Source of the DNA: Spodoptera frugiperda
Taxonomy: Eukaryota > Arthropoda > Insecta > Lepidoptera > Noctuidae
NCBI RefSeq assembly: GCF_023101765.2
Contig: NC_064236.1
Coordinates: 17,262,993 to 17,326,992 of the forward strand
Length of the DNA stretch: 64,000 nt
Reading direction: 5' to 3'
In this document: in pieces, positions 34,402 through 45,682 of the stretch
Numbering within the stretch: the first letter of the stretch is position 1
Layout: each line of letters begins with the position of its first letter
The notes under the pieces: generated by a model
Seen by the model: the letters and a program-made list of their open reading frames with translations, nothing else
What the model was told of the DNA's origin: nothing
Database searches by the model: none
Position numbers and translations under genes: made by a program

Positions 34402-34812
34402 CATTGGTTCAGACCATGGTGTGGAGCGAGGGGGACGGGGATGCCGTCTCCTCCTTCTGGGAAGCAGTCATTCAAGGACGAGGTGGGGCGCGTAAGAGAA
34501 CGAACCTCCTCACGCCCCTGCCGTCGCGAGTGACAATCCGGGCGTCGGGGATCGCGGAACGATCTCCGGCCACCGTAAGTGCGGGTCTGCGGACGGTGAG
34601 CAAGGGTAGCACGCCGCCTGATCAGAACCAGACCCAGGAGGGCTAATGCCTAATCCGGAGCTGCGGCCTACCTAGCGGGTTTACCGGGGCTCCGGCTCGA
34701 CAGGCAGGAGTAGGAACGGGGTGGTTTTTAGTCACTAAGCGTCTAACACTTCCTCTCGCATCGCCCAAGGCGGGAGAAGGCATTGGATGAACTTGCCCCT
34801 CAAAAAAAAAAT
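34402..34812 (+). mobile_element. R1-like retrotransposon 3' end
   Basis: Sense on +: a short C-terminal coding piece (RTMVWSEGDGDAVSSFWEAV-like), the CCGGGCGTCGGGGATCGCGG region, then the 3' UTR to CTTGCCCCTCAAAAAAAAAA, the poly-A tail. It is 5'-truncated and lies inside the hAT element. Confidence 0.8.
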
Positions 34813-37088
34813 CTATATTTTGAGATAGTTCAATAGCGGCCACACCTTACAATATAACTGTATAGTTAAATCTGCACAATACAGTTAAATCATAATCGTA
34901 TAAAAAATGTAAGTTGGCTTATTGGTAAATTCGAGACTTGCAAGACTCTTTGCTGGGCAACACTAGGGGCAACGTTAAAAATAAATGATTGCAAAAATTA
35001 TCGACAATGGCCTAATGAGCAAAATGATTTTATACAAAAAGTTTCGTTCTTTGTTTTTCATTAATTTCGATAGATTATAAATATAGTACCTAGTACAAAT
35101 ATTTATGAATAGAATTTATTCTCGAAATCGCGTTACGTAATGATTTGTAGTTACTTTTTTCCCGATAATAATGTTGCCCGTTCCGTACTAGCCCTGCTAT
35201 TATCTTGATTAGGAATTTCTGTGCCAAATAACATCTTACAAATCTCATTTATTACATATATTTCGGTCACCCTTACAAACCAAATTTTTAATAGTATATC
35301 AAGATTACATTCCCTCTGATTTCAAAGATGGCTTCCTCATAATTTTGTTAGACATTTTCCGTGTCTGCATTGCAAAGTACATAGAACTGAGTTCTAGAAC
35401 AATCTACATTGTAGTAGATAAATCCTGTGCATCATTTTGTACTTGAGACCCGGTCGTAACTAGTACAAATATGCTTCAATTGGCAAATTGATGCTGTGGA
35501 ATATTACATGCAGGGGGTGCCTCGGTTTCCGTTTTGGCTTTGATTGTGTTACGATCCGACTATGCAGTCTTGAGCTACGCTGAAATACAGTCAGTATTAT
35601 TTGTGTAGGTACTAGGAGCATTTTTTATAAGTAATATGCCTTTATGCAAATTAATACAATTGGTGGTACGGGCACTTGCCAATAGCAATAGCCCAAAGTA
35701 TGTTGTAGGTGGTCTTATTGAAGTTATCCGAAGATATAAAACGTATCTTAATAAAAATAATCATACTTTGCCATATTTTCCTGCACTGAGCCACTATGCT
35801 CAGTGCATGGTTAAATGAATAAAAAACCTTAATCTTAAGTTATTTATCAAAATCGCCGTGTCATCTTTTCTTATCATGGTAAATATGTACACGGATAAAA
35901 CTTAGTGGTAAAAGGTAGTGATGTAGAACAAAAATCTACTTGTCTGAAGTACACCTTCTTAAGTAGCTATTCTTAATTACCTATAAGTACACTATAAGGA
36001 CGTGGTAGGTACTTTTTGATGTAAAACAATAAACGCACAATAAGAAAAGCTTTTTGAAATCGAATTCATATTATATTAAAACTACATGATATAAAATTTT
36101 AAACTGACATGGTCACTATCACTGTTGCAAGCCGTGATCATGGTGCTTGCAATAGTGCCGAAATAACTGAACCTCATAGACATAAATAAATAATAACATT
36201 GTAAATATCCCGTCTCAAGTTCTAATGATATAGCTGCACGGTCTCGTACAATGTACTTAATTCGCCCCAGTACCTTTACTTATCACACAAAAATACATAC
36301 CTAGTTCTCTCCAGAAAAAAATAATAATCAAACGTAGTATAGTTGCATACCAGTGTAACGCGTAGTATCTCGAGGTGAAGTTTAATTCGAAGATTACAAT
36401 AGTGCATAGCGGTGACAGGTGGCCCTATACTATAATGACCGTGTTCCTGTTTCTCGCTCCGTGATAAATGAATGCTGTAGGAATACTTCGCCATTATTCA
36501 ACGCGACTTCAGTCGGGATTGACGTTTACGGCTATATTTGTTACACTTTTATATAAGCAGTACATTGTCGACAATTGTCCTAGCAACGAGCCATCATGGT
36601 ACGTATTGAGCCTGTTGAACCGATTTATCCCCGCTTATTCGGTTAGTTGTTTCCTTTGGGTTATGCGTATCGATTTTCAACGTCTTTTTGTTAGAGTTTC
36701 GGTTGATATTGCGTTGACGAATTTGAGAGAGAACTTAAATGCTATTTGTAATATTTAGCATTCGTCTCGTGTAACTCAGGGTATATATATTTTCTGAAGA
36801 GTATGGTTTCACAAGTAGTTCGAACAAATGATTTATAGATTTAAATTAACTTTTTATTATGTTATATTTGCTTAGAAAACGAAACAGCTCTGTTTGATAG
36901 CACAGTTGATGTAAAAAATCAGTTCCCCGTAGCGTGACTAGATGGAGATGATAGTAGTAGTTGAGAAATTTTCATTGGGATGTTTTGGTGAACAATTAAT
37001 TTCTATTTTCAGAAATGCAAACTAAATTAGTTGAAATTAGTTATTTGAAAATTGATGTTTAAATATTATATTTTTGTTTGCCAAACAG

Positions 37089-37202
37089 GTAGGGGGCAAC
37101 GCGAAGGCTCGAGATTTTTTCGAGAGTTCGTCGGACTACAAGCCTGGCATGACAATACCTCAGAAGTACAACACTAAAGCAGCTGCTATGTACCGGCAAA
37201 AG
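37089..37202 (+). CDS. ArfGAP1: ArfGAP1, exon 3 (end of GAP core)
   Basis: 38 codons from acceptor AAACAG to donor GTAAGA, phase 0: VGGNAKARDFFESSSDYKPG, then MTIPQKYNTKAAAMYRQK. This is the GGN...FF...Y.....I..KYN.KAA..YR.K block that follows the zinc finger in every ArfGAP1 and completes the catalytic fold. The exact in-phase fit with 23325-23492 supports one gene despite the 13.6 kb gap. Exons for the lipid-packing (ALPS) motifs should follow at higher coordinates; I did not find them. Confidence 0.93.
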
Positions 37203-39960
37203 GTAAGATTCTGGCTGTAAATCCCATTCCAAACTGTGAATCGATTTAATTGGAGTTTCATCAGTCGATAGACTCATTAAAGCCATCAGTAAATGTTGAC
37301 AAAAGGTATGTAAACAGATTGACTTTTGTATCACGAGTTCGCCAAACCTCACGGATCACGGTGTTGTGATGCCCGCTAGCTTTTCACCGCCCCTTAATTT
37401 CAATGTGTAAACAAAAGTGTAAATTTATACAGCTTTGGGATTTAAATATTGAATATTTGCTGTGCTGGAAAAATCTCCTACAAATAAACAGTATTTTCGA
37501 TGCAAAAACTGTTATTGAAAGGATTACAAGGCTGGTGCATAATAAATAATATAAGCCTACCGAATAAAATATTCTTGGGAAAACACAAAAATAAAACCCA
37601 ATGCATTTATTTACTAGACAATACACTAGTTTTACATGATTTTAATGCAGTTTTATGCTAAGTGTATAATGTAATAAATAGGTTATGCTATGTTTGCGCA
37701 TTCGATTATTGCTTTCGCTGTTTGAAGATGGAAGATGTTCTCCTCAAACCAAAGCGTATTGTCATTTAAATGCAGTAATCTCCTTTTCATTATAATGCAA
37801 TTAAAACAGCTCTGTAATAAGGTTTGTGTCTGTGCTAAACTTAATTAAATTGTGGTTTTCCTCTGGCCCCTGCTATGAGAATGCTCGGTGGTTTGTCATA
37901 TAGTTCGTAGCTCGAAAATAATTAGAGAAATATACTAAGCAAGTGCAAGATTATTAAATATAATATTTAATAATCTCATGTTGTTACCTATATTTTTGTT
38001 GTTGATCTCATCTTGTTAACTATGTGCTTATACAATTATTTTTAACTCGCTTTTATTAGATCGCCCTGTATGTAAGTAACTATGTAAAAAAATTAATAAA
38101 AATACTAATTTAACCATTTTCTAAAGATGGTTAAAAGAGAAAGGCTATGCTACGATCATCCATCATGGTCCTCAAAGTCACATACAACTGCCAATTGATA
38201 TTTAGAAGATGGTTAAATTAGGTTTCTTAGATTTGTTTACATAGTTACATACATACAGGTCGACCTAATAAAAGCGTGTTAATAATAATTATAAAAGCAC
38301 ATAGTTTACACTTCGGCCCAGAAATAGAGACATCTTGAATGATCCGTAATTTATTGTTGACTTTTACGTGCACCTATATAAGCGTGTTTTTTAACTATTA
38401 ATTTATTTCTGGATCTTAATCTTCAAATTTTTAATGCTCTTTGGTGTTCTACACATGTGACTATACGGCGCGGCGGGTGCAGAGATGCAACATGTCGCGG
38501 GTTGCCCGCACGGAACAACTCTAGGGTCGTAAGATATACTGGATTTTGAGTATATAGTGAAAGAAAAAAAAAATACCTAATGACATTACCGGTGGGGGAA
38601 GGGGGAATCCACAGATATTTATAATTGTTACGCGTCACTTTAATGCTAGTGGTTGAGCGTCCCAGATAATGATAGTGTACATGCTACATACTCTGATAGT
38701 GAAAATCCCTTAATCTGCCAGTTTGCATGGTGGGATTAAATGTACAGGAGGGTGGGTACAAACGAGAACGGTTTAAAACTCTCAATCTTAGAAATCACGC
38801 TCAAATGGACAGATTTTTTAAAATGCATTTCCTTTAAGTATCATGTTATCGACTTCTCTTCCCTTAATCTGACGAAACCGACTAGGATTTAATTAGATAT
38901 TTTTATCCTCACCTCATCTAATCAGAGTATATGGTGGTTATATTCAACATGACACCAGGTTTTCCCCATATGTTTGTCTGATGCTTTGGAGTAACTACGT
39001 TGTTCGGTTTGTTGTACGGAATTTGCATGTTTCCTATAAACGAACCACGACACAGAAGATATCATGGATATTTAATAAAGCTCTAGCCAACATAAGGTAA
39101 GGATCTACAATATCTACATATATCAAGTAAACGAGAGTCGTGCAGTTACGAGAAGAAGACATCTAAAGGTAATCTTAAATAATAAGCCTTTTTCCACAGA
39201 TATTTTCGAAGAGATGCATTTTGAAACAGAATATTAGCTACATACAAGCTACATATTTATATAGATAACAGGTTTCCTTAACGAGAAATATATCCTTATA
39301 AAGTATTAATGTGCCTACATTTTTACACGAAACATCACCAGTCAATCATCTAATTTCAAACAGGGTTGAAATCATTAACATTTGATTAGAAATATTGTTT
39401 CACCAAGAATTGTACACACTTTGATTTTAATGTGTTTATTTCTATGTCGATAAGTACTCTATAGCTTAAGAGCTAGCGAAAAGCTACCTGTACGTATTTG
39501 ACCAGACCTGGGATCTTGTGTACTGAGAGCCCTATACGGGCGTAGTTACTAACAATATAATGTTTAGTAAACATGAAATGGTAAGTAAGTACGCCCAGAG
39601 AGGTGGACGCGGCGAGTGCGCAAGTAAGACAGGTCATATTTTTTTCATTCTGTTTAACTTTAAATCTATTTGACCACGTCTGCCGTTTGGAAATTTCAAA
39701 ATAGACTATTATTATTATCGGTAAACAATGTTGGCAGACCATTATCATGCGGTTAATATTGTGCCAGACTGTTATGAAGCGCTGAAAAAAGTTAATTTTG
39801 AATGTATTTGACAGATCTGCCATTGATATATTTTATTTATTACGAATCTTGAAAACTTATTTTCGTCACGGCAGACCTTTTCATGGCTAAGTCTGTGGCA
39901 CTACCTACAACAAAACTTAGCTACCTACTACACGGTCAGATCTAAAGTCAAAGTCAAAAT
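37203..39960 (+). other. Start of ArfGAP1 intron 3, little recognised
   Basis: AT-rich. It holds a 70-base SINE family 2 scrap (38461-38530) with box B remnants (GTCGCGGGTTGCCCGCACGG). No exon for the ALPS motifs or C-terminus was recognised. Confidence 0.45.
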
Positions 39961-39974
39961 ATTTATTTGTGAAA

Positions 39975-40276
39975 CTCGTTGACTGCCTCGTTGGTCGAGT
40001 GGTCGCAAGTGCGACTGCCGGACAAGGGGTCTCTGGTTCGATTCCCGGGTCGGGCAAAGAATTACTGGGATTTTTCGGTTTTTCGAAAATTTCTCAGTAG
40101 TAGCTCGAAGTCTGGAAATGTGTTCAATATATGGCAATAGAGTCACCCCCCTATTACATGGGACTTATAACACAAATGGTGAAAATGTGTGTGTCGTACA
40201 TTGTATAGCGGCATTATGTGTCGTAATGTGCACTTCGGCCTACCCCTTATGGGATAAAAGGCGTGACGTTGCTTTT
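39975..40276 (+). mobile_element. tRNA-derived SINE, family 1, full length
   Basis: It starts at the tRNA-like head (CTGCCTCGTTGGTCGAGTGG, box B GGTTCGATTCC) and ends TATGGGATAAAAGGCGTGAC plus a T-run. It is flanked by a 13-base direct repeat TTTATTTGTGAAA (39962-39974 and 40277-40289), the target duplication of L1-type retroposition. Confidence 0.88.
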
Positions 40277-40407
40277 TTTATTTGTGAAATATAGGGTACA
40301 TTATAGGTTGTAGTGTATGCTGCTATACATGAAGAGATCCTGCTTTGTTTTGCTTTTGTTTGTTTGGAAAGCGTACAAAATTTTGCAATATGCCAAAAAA
40401 TATGGAA

Positions 40408-40450
40408 GAAAATTAACAAAACAAATGTCAACATTTGTTTGTTAATTTTC
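40408..40450. repeat. Near-perfect hairpin, about 20-bp arms
   Basis: GAAAATTAACAAAACAAATG on the left pairs with ATTTGTTTGTTAATTTTC on the right, with one extra base and a very short spacer. Confidence 0.75.
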
Positions 40451-40732
40451 AAAAAAATGTCAACGTGTGATAACACAAAAAAAATATCACAATAAAAAAT
40501 AACCAAATAAATGCCATAATAAAAATACCACAATAAAAATTATCACAGAACAAATACAACATACAAATCGCATCAAATTACTCTTATCTTTTTTATTTTA
40601 ATATTCCTCTATGAACTAAGCCCTCCGATGGTACTTGAATTAAAGTTTCACTAGAGATTAGGCAATGTAGTGATAAAATCGTGTAAAAATATCAATTATC
40701 TATACAATCTACATACAAGAATAAATCGACTG

Positions 40733-40918
40733 CACGGTTGGCGCGGTGGCTGGGCAACTGGCTGCCGTGCAACGTGTCGCGGGTTCGATCCCGCACGGAA
40801 CAACTTTTGTGTGATCCACAGATTGTTGTTGCGGGTCTGGGTGTTATTTGCATGTGAAATTGTATGTAAACGCACCCACGACACAGGAGAAAATCCTAAT
40901 GTGTGGGGGCAAAGTTCG
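40733..40918 (+). mobile_element. tRNA-derived SINE, family 2
   Basis: GGTTGGCGCGGTGGCTGGGC, GTCGCGGGTTCGATCCCGCA, the AGATTGTTGTTGCGGGTCTG stretch and the GGAGAAAATCCTAATGTG end match 27336-27533. Confidence 0.8.
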
Positions 40919-42561
40919 TCTAGCGATAATATTGCCGACGAATGCTGCAAGCGAAATCATGAGTAGACAAAGTTGTTTGACAAGAGATCCTCGCTGATTT
41001 TCATCATGATGATAACAAATCGCGTGCAAAGTGTTGTCTAGTGCATACGAGGTTATAACGTATGCTTTCAGTACCTACACTAGAAGAAATTTTAGTAAAA
41101 TAAATTCATCGAAACTCCGTTTCGATAAAAAAATCTTTTTTGTGCCGAATTTAAGAAATAATGTGCAAAGTGCAATACCATTTTAAAATCCTTATTAAAT
41201 GCGCCAACTTTTGTGAAATTTGCCACTACTAGCGCCATACATAATTTATTTGAACATTTTATTCAGAGTATTTGGTTCGTCTAAAACTGACACTGTTTTC
41301 CAATTTAAGCAGTTGGCTAAGAATTTGTGATTCCATATTACTGAAGCACTGTTCAGGATAATGTAAGGAAGACTGCAGACGAAAAAATAAAGATTTGTAG
41401 CAACAAGAGTCAAAAGACTGGCACAGGGTGTACTTTTTCGTGGATAACACATAAGTCACTGTAATTTAAAAACTGTAGGACTTAGAATTTTTTTTATATT
41501 TTTCTGATATCAGTGGAACCTTGCTGATTATCTAGTGCCTATTGGACGTCGACTTCAAGGACACTGAATATTATGTACCTACGTTAATATTATTTGTATT
41601 GAAAATCGTTAACCATAAACTGACGAAAATTCTCAAAGTAAACAAAACCACCTAAGTTCACTCGAATATATTTTTTTCAAAAGAAAGTAATAAGTTATTC
41701 TTTTGTGTAGCAGTTAAAGCTGATACTTGAGTGGCACGATAATACTATACACTTTATGGTATACAGCGATGTGAAGCTCGTGCGCATTCGTTTGTCGAAT
41801 GACCGAAATTACCCGAGTAGTTTCGATCTTTGCCGAAACGACACGAAGTACATCGGCGAAATGAGTCGCTAGCGTTATCTAACGAACGAGCTCTCGTGTT
41901 TAGTAGGTGTAGGGTCTCCATACACAAAATCCCAGTTGAGGTCAAACACATACAGTTAGCTTTTCACTAGGTCTTAAGCTATTAATGCAGTGTGAAGCAT
42001 AAAACCTAGTTTCAAAGCTAGGTAGCTTGACTTTGTTTTTAATCTCAAAGATGTTCATTAATACGGTTCATTAGATCAAAGCTAATGAGCAAATTGCGGT
42101 CGTCTGCACTGAGTGAAGTTGTAGGGCAATTAGTAGTTGATAATGCTTCTCAAGTTGAATATTACTTAGGTTCACGATACACACGGGCGGGGTGTAATGA
42201 TATTGATGGCGAATGTTACATGCTTAGTATAATTCATTGGTTTTGGATGAAGGTAGATTTGAACACTGTAAGGTCGACATGTAATACGAAACGAACTATG
42301 TAATGAAATCTAAGAATCTGAATTGCATACACTTCTAATTTAAGTATCATAGTTGTCGTCGATACTATATCATTAGATGACTATACAACGTTATTGTACC
42401 GAGCTGGTTTGTAAATACAATGGGGAGGTAGGTAATGAAAACATGTATGCTTAGTATACTTCTTGACTTCGAGTTTGGTTTTATTTGGTATTTATGTCCT
42501 ATTTTCCTGATGACGGGGAAAAAATATGACTTTAAGCGTATTTTTAGTTTTTATTTCAAGT
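40919..42561. other. Intergenic or intronic, nothing firm
   Basis: 41505-41575 shares a stretch (GGAACCTTGC, GCCTATTGGAC, CGACTTCA) with 46285-46345, a dispersed repeat scrap. 41750-41880 is open on + but has no recognised family. Otherwise AT-rich with no gene seen. Confidence 0.4.
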
Positions 42562-42564
42562 TTA

Positions 42565-44300
42565 TAGTCCATTGAAATGTTACATGAGCTTTACATTTTT
42601 TAGAGGACGCAATTTTATTTTTTGATCATGTAGGGGGGTCAATAGAAGCTTAACTTGAAGTTTGTGGGGTCGCCGCCCTTGTCCCTCGGCCGCCATCTTG
42701 GAAAAAGGGATGGAAACACTTTTTTTGCTATATCTCGGAAACTATGCATCGTAATAAAATTTTTAAAATCATAATTTGTAGAAAATTATTTTGCCTACAA
42801 ATATGTTTATATACCTTTTTGCCCTAAATTAACAATTAAAGAAGTTATAAGTAAAAAAGTGAAAAATTTTTAATAAAATTTTCTTTTTTGCTCTATAACT
42901 TTTTTTACATTTTATAAATAAATGACTTCAGACCAATCTTGTAGAATATTTTTCGAGAAAAATTTTCCCCTACAACTGTTTTCAATTTCATTCATTAGAA
43001 ACTCAGTTACAGCGCTCCGAAGTTAACCGGGTTCGTCAAATTAGTCCAGTCAAATAAGCTCAAATTAGGTAAGAATCTCGGAATGCGAGATATCCAGTTG
43101 TAAGTTTGTATATACTTGTATATTGACACCCTAAAACTTGTCTCAAAACCATGGTATATATGGTAGGGTGTAAGCAACTCTTAAAATTCAGGGTCAAAGG
43201 TCCCGAAAATCGTTCTTTTGCGGTTTTTTGGAAATTCATTATTAATATTGTAGAATACAAAATTCTCTACAAATTTGACTAAGTTTTTTTTTATACGGTG
43301 AAGCGTTTTCGAGATAGAGGGCGGAGAACGCGCGGTCACTGCATCACATCAGACATTTTTTTTTTTCAGCTAACCTATCCGTGATCGTTGGTTATGGATA
43401 GGACATTAAAAAAGACGTTATAGTTTCTAAAACCATTTTTCGTCAAATTCAATTGTTTGAAAGATAGACGCTTCCAAAGTGGAAAATTGACCGGGCGTTC
43501 TCCGCCCTCTATCTATAAAACGGTCCACCGTATAAAAAAAATTTTGACAAAAATTGTAGAGAATTTTGTATTCTACAATATTGATAATGAACACAAATAC
43601 CAAAAATCCATAGGAAATTTACAAAAAACCGCAAAAAAACGATTTTTGGGACCTTTGACCCTGAATTTTAAGAGTTGCTTACACCCTACCATATATACCA
43701 TGGTTTTGAGACAAGTTTTAGGGGGTCAATATACAAGTATATACAAACTTACAGCTGGGTATCTCGCATTCCGAGATTCTTACCTAATTTAAGCTTATTT
43801 GACTGGACTAATTTGACGAACCCGGTTAACTTCGGAGCGCTGTAACTGAGTTTCTAATGAATGAAATTGAAAACAGTTGTAGGGAAAAATTTGTCTCGAA
43901 AAGTATTCTACAAGATTGGTCTGAAGTCATTTATTTATAAAATGTAAAAAAAAAAGTTATAGAGCAAAAAAGAAAATTTTATTAAAAATTTTTCACTTTT
44001 TTAATTATAACTTCTTTAATTGTTAATTTAGGGCAAAAAGTTATATAAACATATTTGTAGGCAAAATAATTTTCTACAAATTATGATTTTGAAAATTTTA
44101 TTACGATGCATAGTTTCCGAGATATAGCAAAAAAAGTGTTTCCATCCCTTTTTCCAAGATGGCGGCCGAGGGACAAGGGCGGCGACCCCACAAACTTCAA
44201 GTTAAGCTTCTATTGACCCCCCTACATGATCAAAAAATAAAATTGCGTCCTCTAAAAAATGCATTATTCGGCCCTCAAATTGTAACATTTCAATGGACTA
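42565..44300. mobile_element. 1.74 kb palindromic (foldback) element
   Basis: The ends TAGTCCATTGAAATGTTAC and GTAACATTTCAATGGACTA are inverted copies, flanked by TTA on both sides (42562-42564 and 44301-44303), fitting a 3-bp TWA-type target. The arms run almost the whole length (42565-43340 and 43520-44300). About 43345-43500 is the unpaired centre and is homologous to 51840-51980. An inner pair of ends (TTAGTCCAGTCAAATAAGCT near 43043 and its reverse near 43800) may mark a second foldback unit. No protein is encoded; frames within the arms are mirror artefacts. Other copies lie at 9786-11020 and 55655-55795. Confidence 0.85.
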
Positions 44301-44563
44301 TTACTTTAAGGAATTCTTTGTTATTTTGACCGTAGAATCGTCATCGTCGAAGAGGTTCATTATGCAAATTATTATTAATTATAATATTTCCATTGACTAG
44401 TTTTTGCCGCCGCCCAGCCGCTGTTACTGTCGCACATTTCAATGGGCACGCTGTAACCTAGTTAGTCACAACTTGTTAACAGCGTATTCACAGATTGTTA
44501 GAACTGCACGAATTTTGGCGCCTAAGCTACTTGTAGTTTCTGTTTTCTAAACTAAGGCCGGCA

Positions 44564-44835
44564 CCCACTGCCGGCACGGCACGGCATCCCGTGGCGTGCC
44601 GTGACGCGGCATCGTGGTATCAAAATAAAGTAACATAAATTCTAAATTCATTGAAATAAGGTTTAACATAACTTAATTTGTATTAAAATTTGTACTAAAA
44701 TATTAGCGTTCGCAACTTCTCCTACACATAAACTATAATTGTACCAAATTTTATGCTCCTACGTCCGCGCAATTTTCGTAAAAAGGGGTCCAAAGTTTTT
44801 GCATCACGTATTAATATATAGATTTTCAATCTACG
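44564..44835 (-). repeat. Repeat holding the empty site of the Harbinger insertion
   Basis: 44700-44815 in reverse equals the joined flanks of the element at 11172-11933, with the uninterrupted triplet at 44736-44738. At 44566 it starts with TAAGGCCGGCACCCACTGCC and repeats of CGGCACGGCACGGCA, which look like one GC-rich terminal repeat of another PIF/Harbinger-type element; no partner end was found. Confidence 0.65.
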
Positions 44836-44851
44836 CGCGGAAACGCTAGCC

Positions 44852-45229
44852 GCCATACTGTTTTGGCTCGTGACGTCACTCGGTTAGAAAACAAAACTGC
44901 GAAGTGTCAAGTAACCGATCGAAGCGCGAAAGACCACTAGAGATATTTTATGAAAATGAGTTCTATTGCTTATCATTGGTGTCTTGTGCCCGAATGCAAA
45001 AATACAAGTATAAAGACGCCACCATAATTGTGGATTCAATTGCCAAGCCATCAACATAGGTAGATTTGTACTTTCTGCTTTCACAAAACCGTCTTCCATG
45101 ACGCGATTCTAATAGAATAAAGGATAAAAGTCCACAAACGTAATACATATAATTAATTTAAAATTTCAAAATAAATAAAATCTAGATTGTTTACTAACCG
45201 AGTGACGTCACGTGGGAATCCAATATGGC
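44852..45229. mobile_element. Inverted-repeat element with a THAP relic
   Basis: Ends GCCATACTG... and ...CAATATGGC are imperfect inverted copies, followed inward by an exact pair, CGTGACGTCACTCGGTTAG at 44869 and its reverse ending at 45212. It contains a THAP-like coding relic on +. P-like and Kolobok transposons carry THAP domains. No target duplication is evident, so the superfamily is open. Confidence 0.6.
44950..45027 (+). pseudogene. THAP-domain fragment
   Basis: The ATG at 44950 opens MKMSSIAYHWCLVPECKNTS followed by IKTPP, then a stop. In the same frame after the stop come LWIQLPSHQHR and LYFLLSQNRLP with further stops. C-x4-C, then NTS.KTP..L...P is the start of the C2CH THAP zinc finger that binds DNA in P-type transposases. 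The AVPTF end of the domain and the second metal-binding half are not intact, so it is a relic. Confidence 0.6.
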
Positions 45230-45510
45230 AGATGGTGTTTTAGACATTTGAAAAACAGATTAAAAATCTCTATTTTTATAATTGAATTACAAAATAAATT
45301 TTGCATTTTTATGAATAAATAATGACGTTTCTCGTTAACTTTTTTCGAAATCTATCATAAGCATGCATATTTATATTTTATCTTACATGGTGTAAAATAA
45401 CCTATTATCATAGCAAATCATTCTGTATCAATAATGTATAGCTGTAGACATAAAACAAACTAGTTCCTTCTATATGTATTTTGGATTCTTCAACATTGGT
45501 CTCTTCATAA

Positions 45511-45588
45511 TCACTGTTGTGCCAGTAAAGCCTTTTCATCGGCGGTGAAATTGGCCACTCCGTTGCTTGATGTTATATGTAGAGGCTC
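45511..45588 (-). CDS. Terminal exon of unrecognised - strand gene
   Basis: Acceptor TTATTTTAG, then 25 codons EPLHITSSNGVANFTADEKA followed by LLAQQ and TGA (45511-45513). It joins in phase 0 to the exon at 47853-47918. The short polar C-terminus has no motif that I recognise. Codon use and splice signals look real, but the call rests on sequence pattern alone. A decayed element occupies part of the intron upstream (45683-46692). Confidence 0.5.
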   Translation of the reverse strand, partial: EPLHITSSNGVANFTADEKALLAQQ

Positions 45589-45682
45589 CTAAAATAATAC
45601 AAAACATGAATGTTATTATATTGTTAGATGCACAGAATGTACATAATGAAACTTACCAGGGTGTGATAACGGATAGCACAAG

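Larger units (their letters stand above)
33676..34965. mobile_element. hAT element inserted in a SINE, itself composite
   Basis: A perfect 8-bp target duplication GGGGCAAC (33668-33675 and 34966-34973) flanks ends TAGTGTTGCCCA. The inverted terminal regions stay alignable for about 80 bases (GTCTTGCAAGTCTCG, GCCAACT, TATACGATTA). It has no transposase. Inside are a dispersed repeat (33945-34400) with its own insertion, an R1-like 3' end (34402-34812) and a palindromic MITE scrap (34845-34905). Confidence 0.9.
23493..37088 (+). other. ArfGAP1: ArfGAP1 intron 2, 13.6 kb, repeat-filled
   Basis: GTAAGA to AAACAG. Contents are listed separately: SINEs (26290, 27336, 33536), an R1-like tail (27665-28560), palindromic MITEs (28907-29132), a dispersed repeat (30532), a TTAA-flanked MITE (32580), a hAT element (33676-34965). 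Stretches without recognised content include 24200-26200, 29133-30440, 31090-31520 and 34985-37088. Confidence 0.8.

Noticed and set aside
41761..41871. Coding-like stretch DVKLVRIRLSNDRNYPSSFD on +
   Set aside because: No start, splice site or family; the surrounding DNA has inverted-repeat words, suggesting a repeat.
43060..43792. Two long frames in the palindrome (43060-43260 - and 43457-43792 +) with the same peptide
   Set aside because: They are mirror images of each other in the two arms, not a conserved protein.
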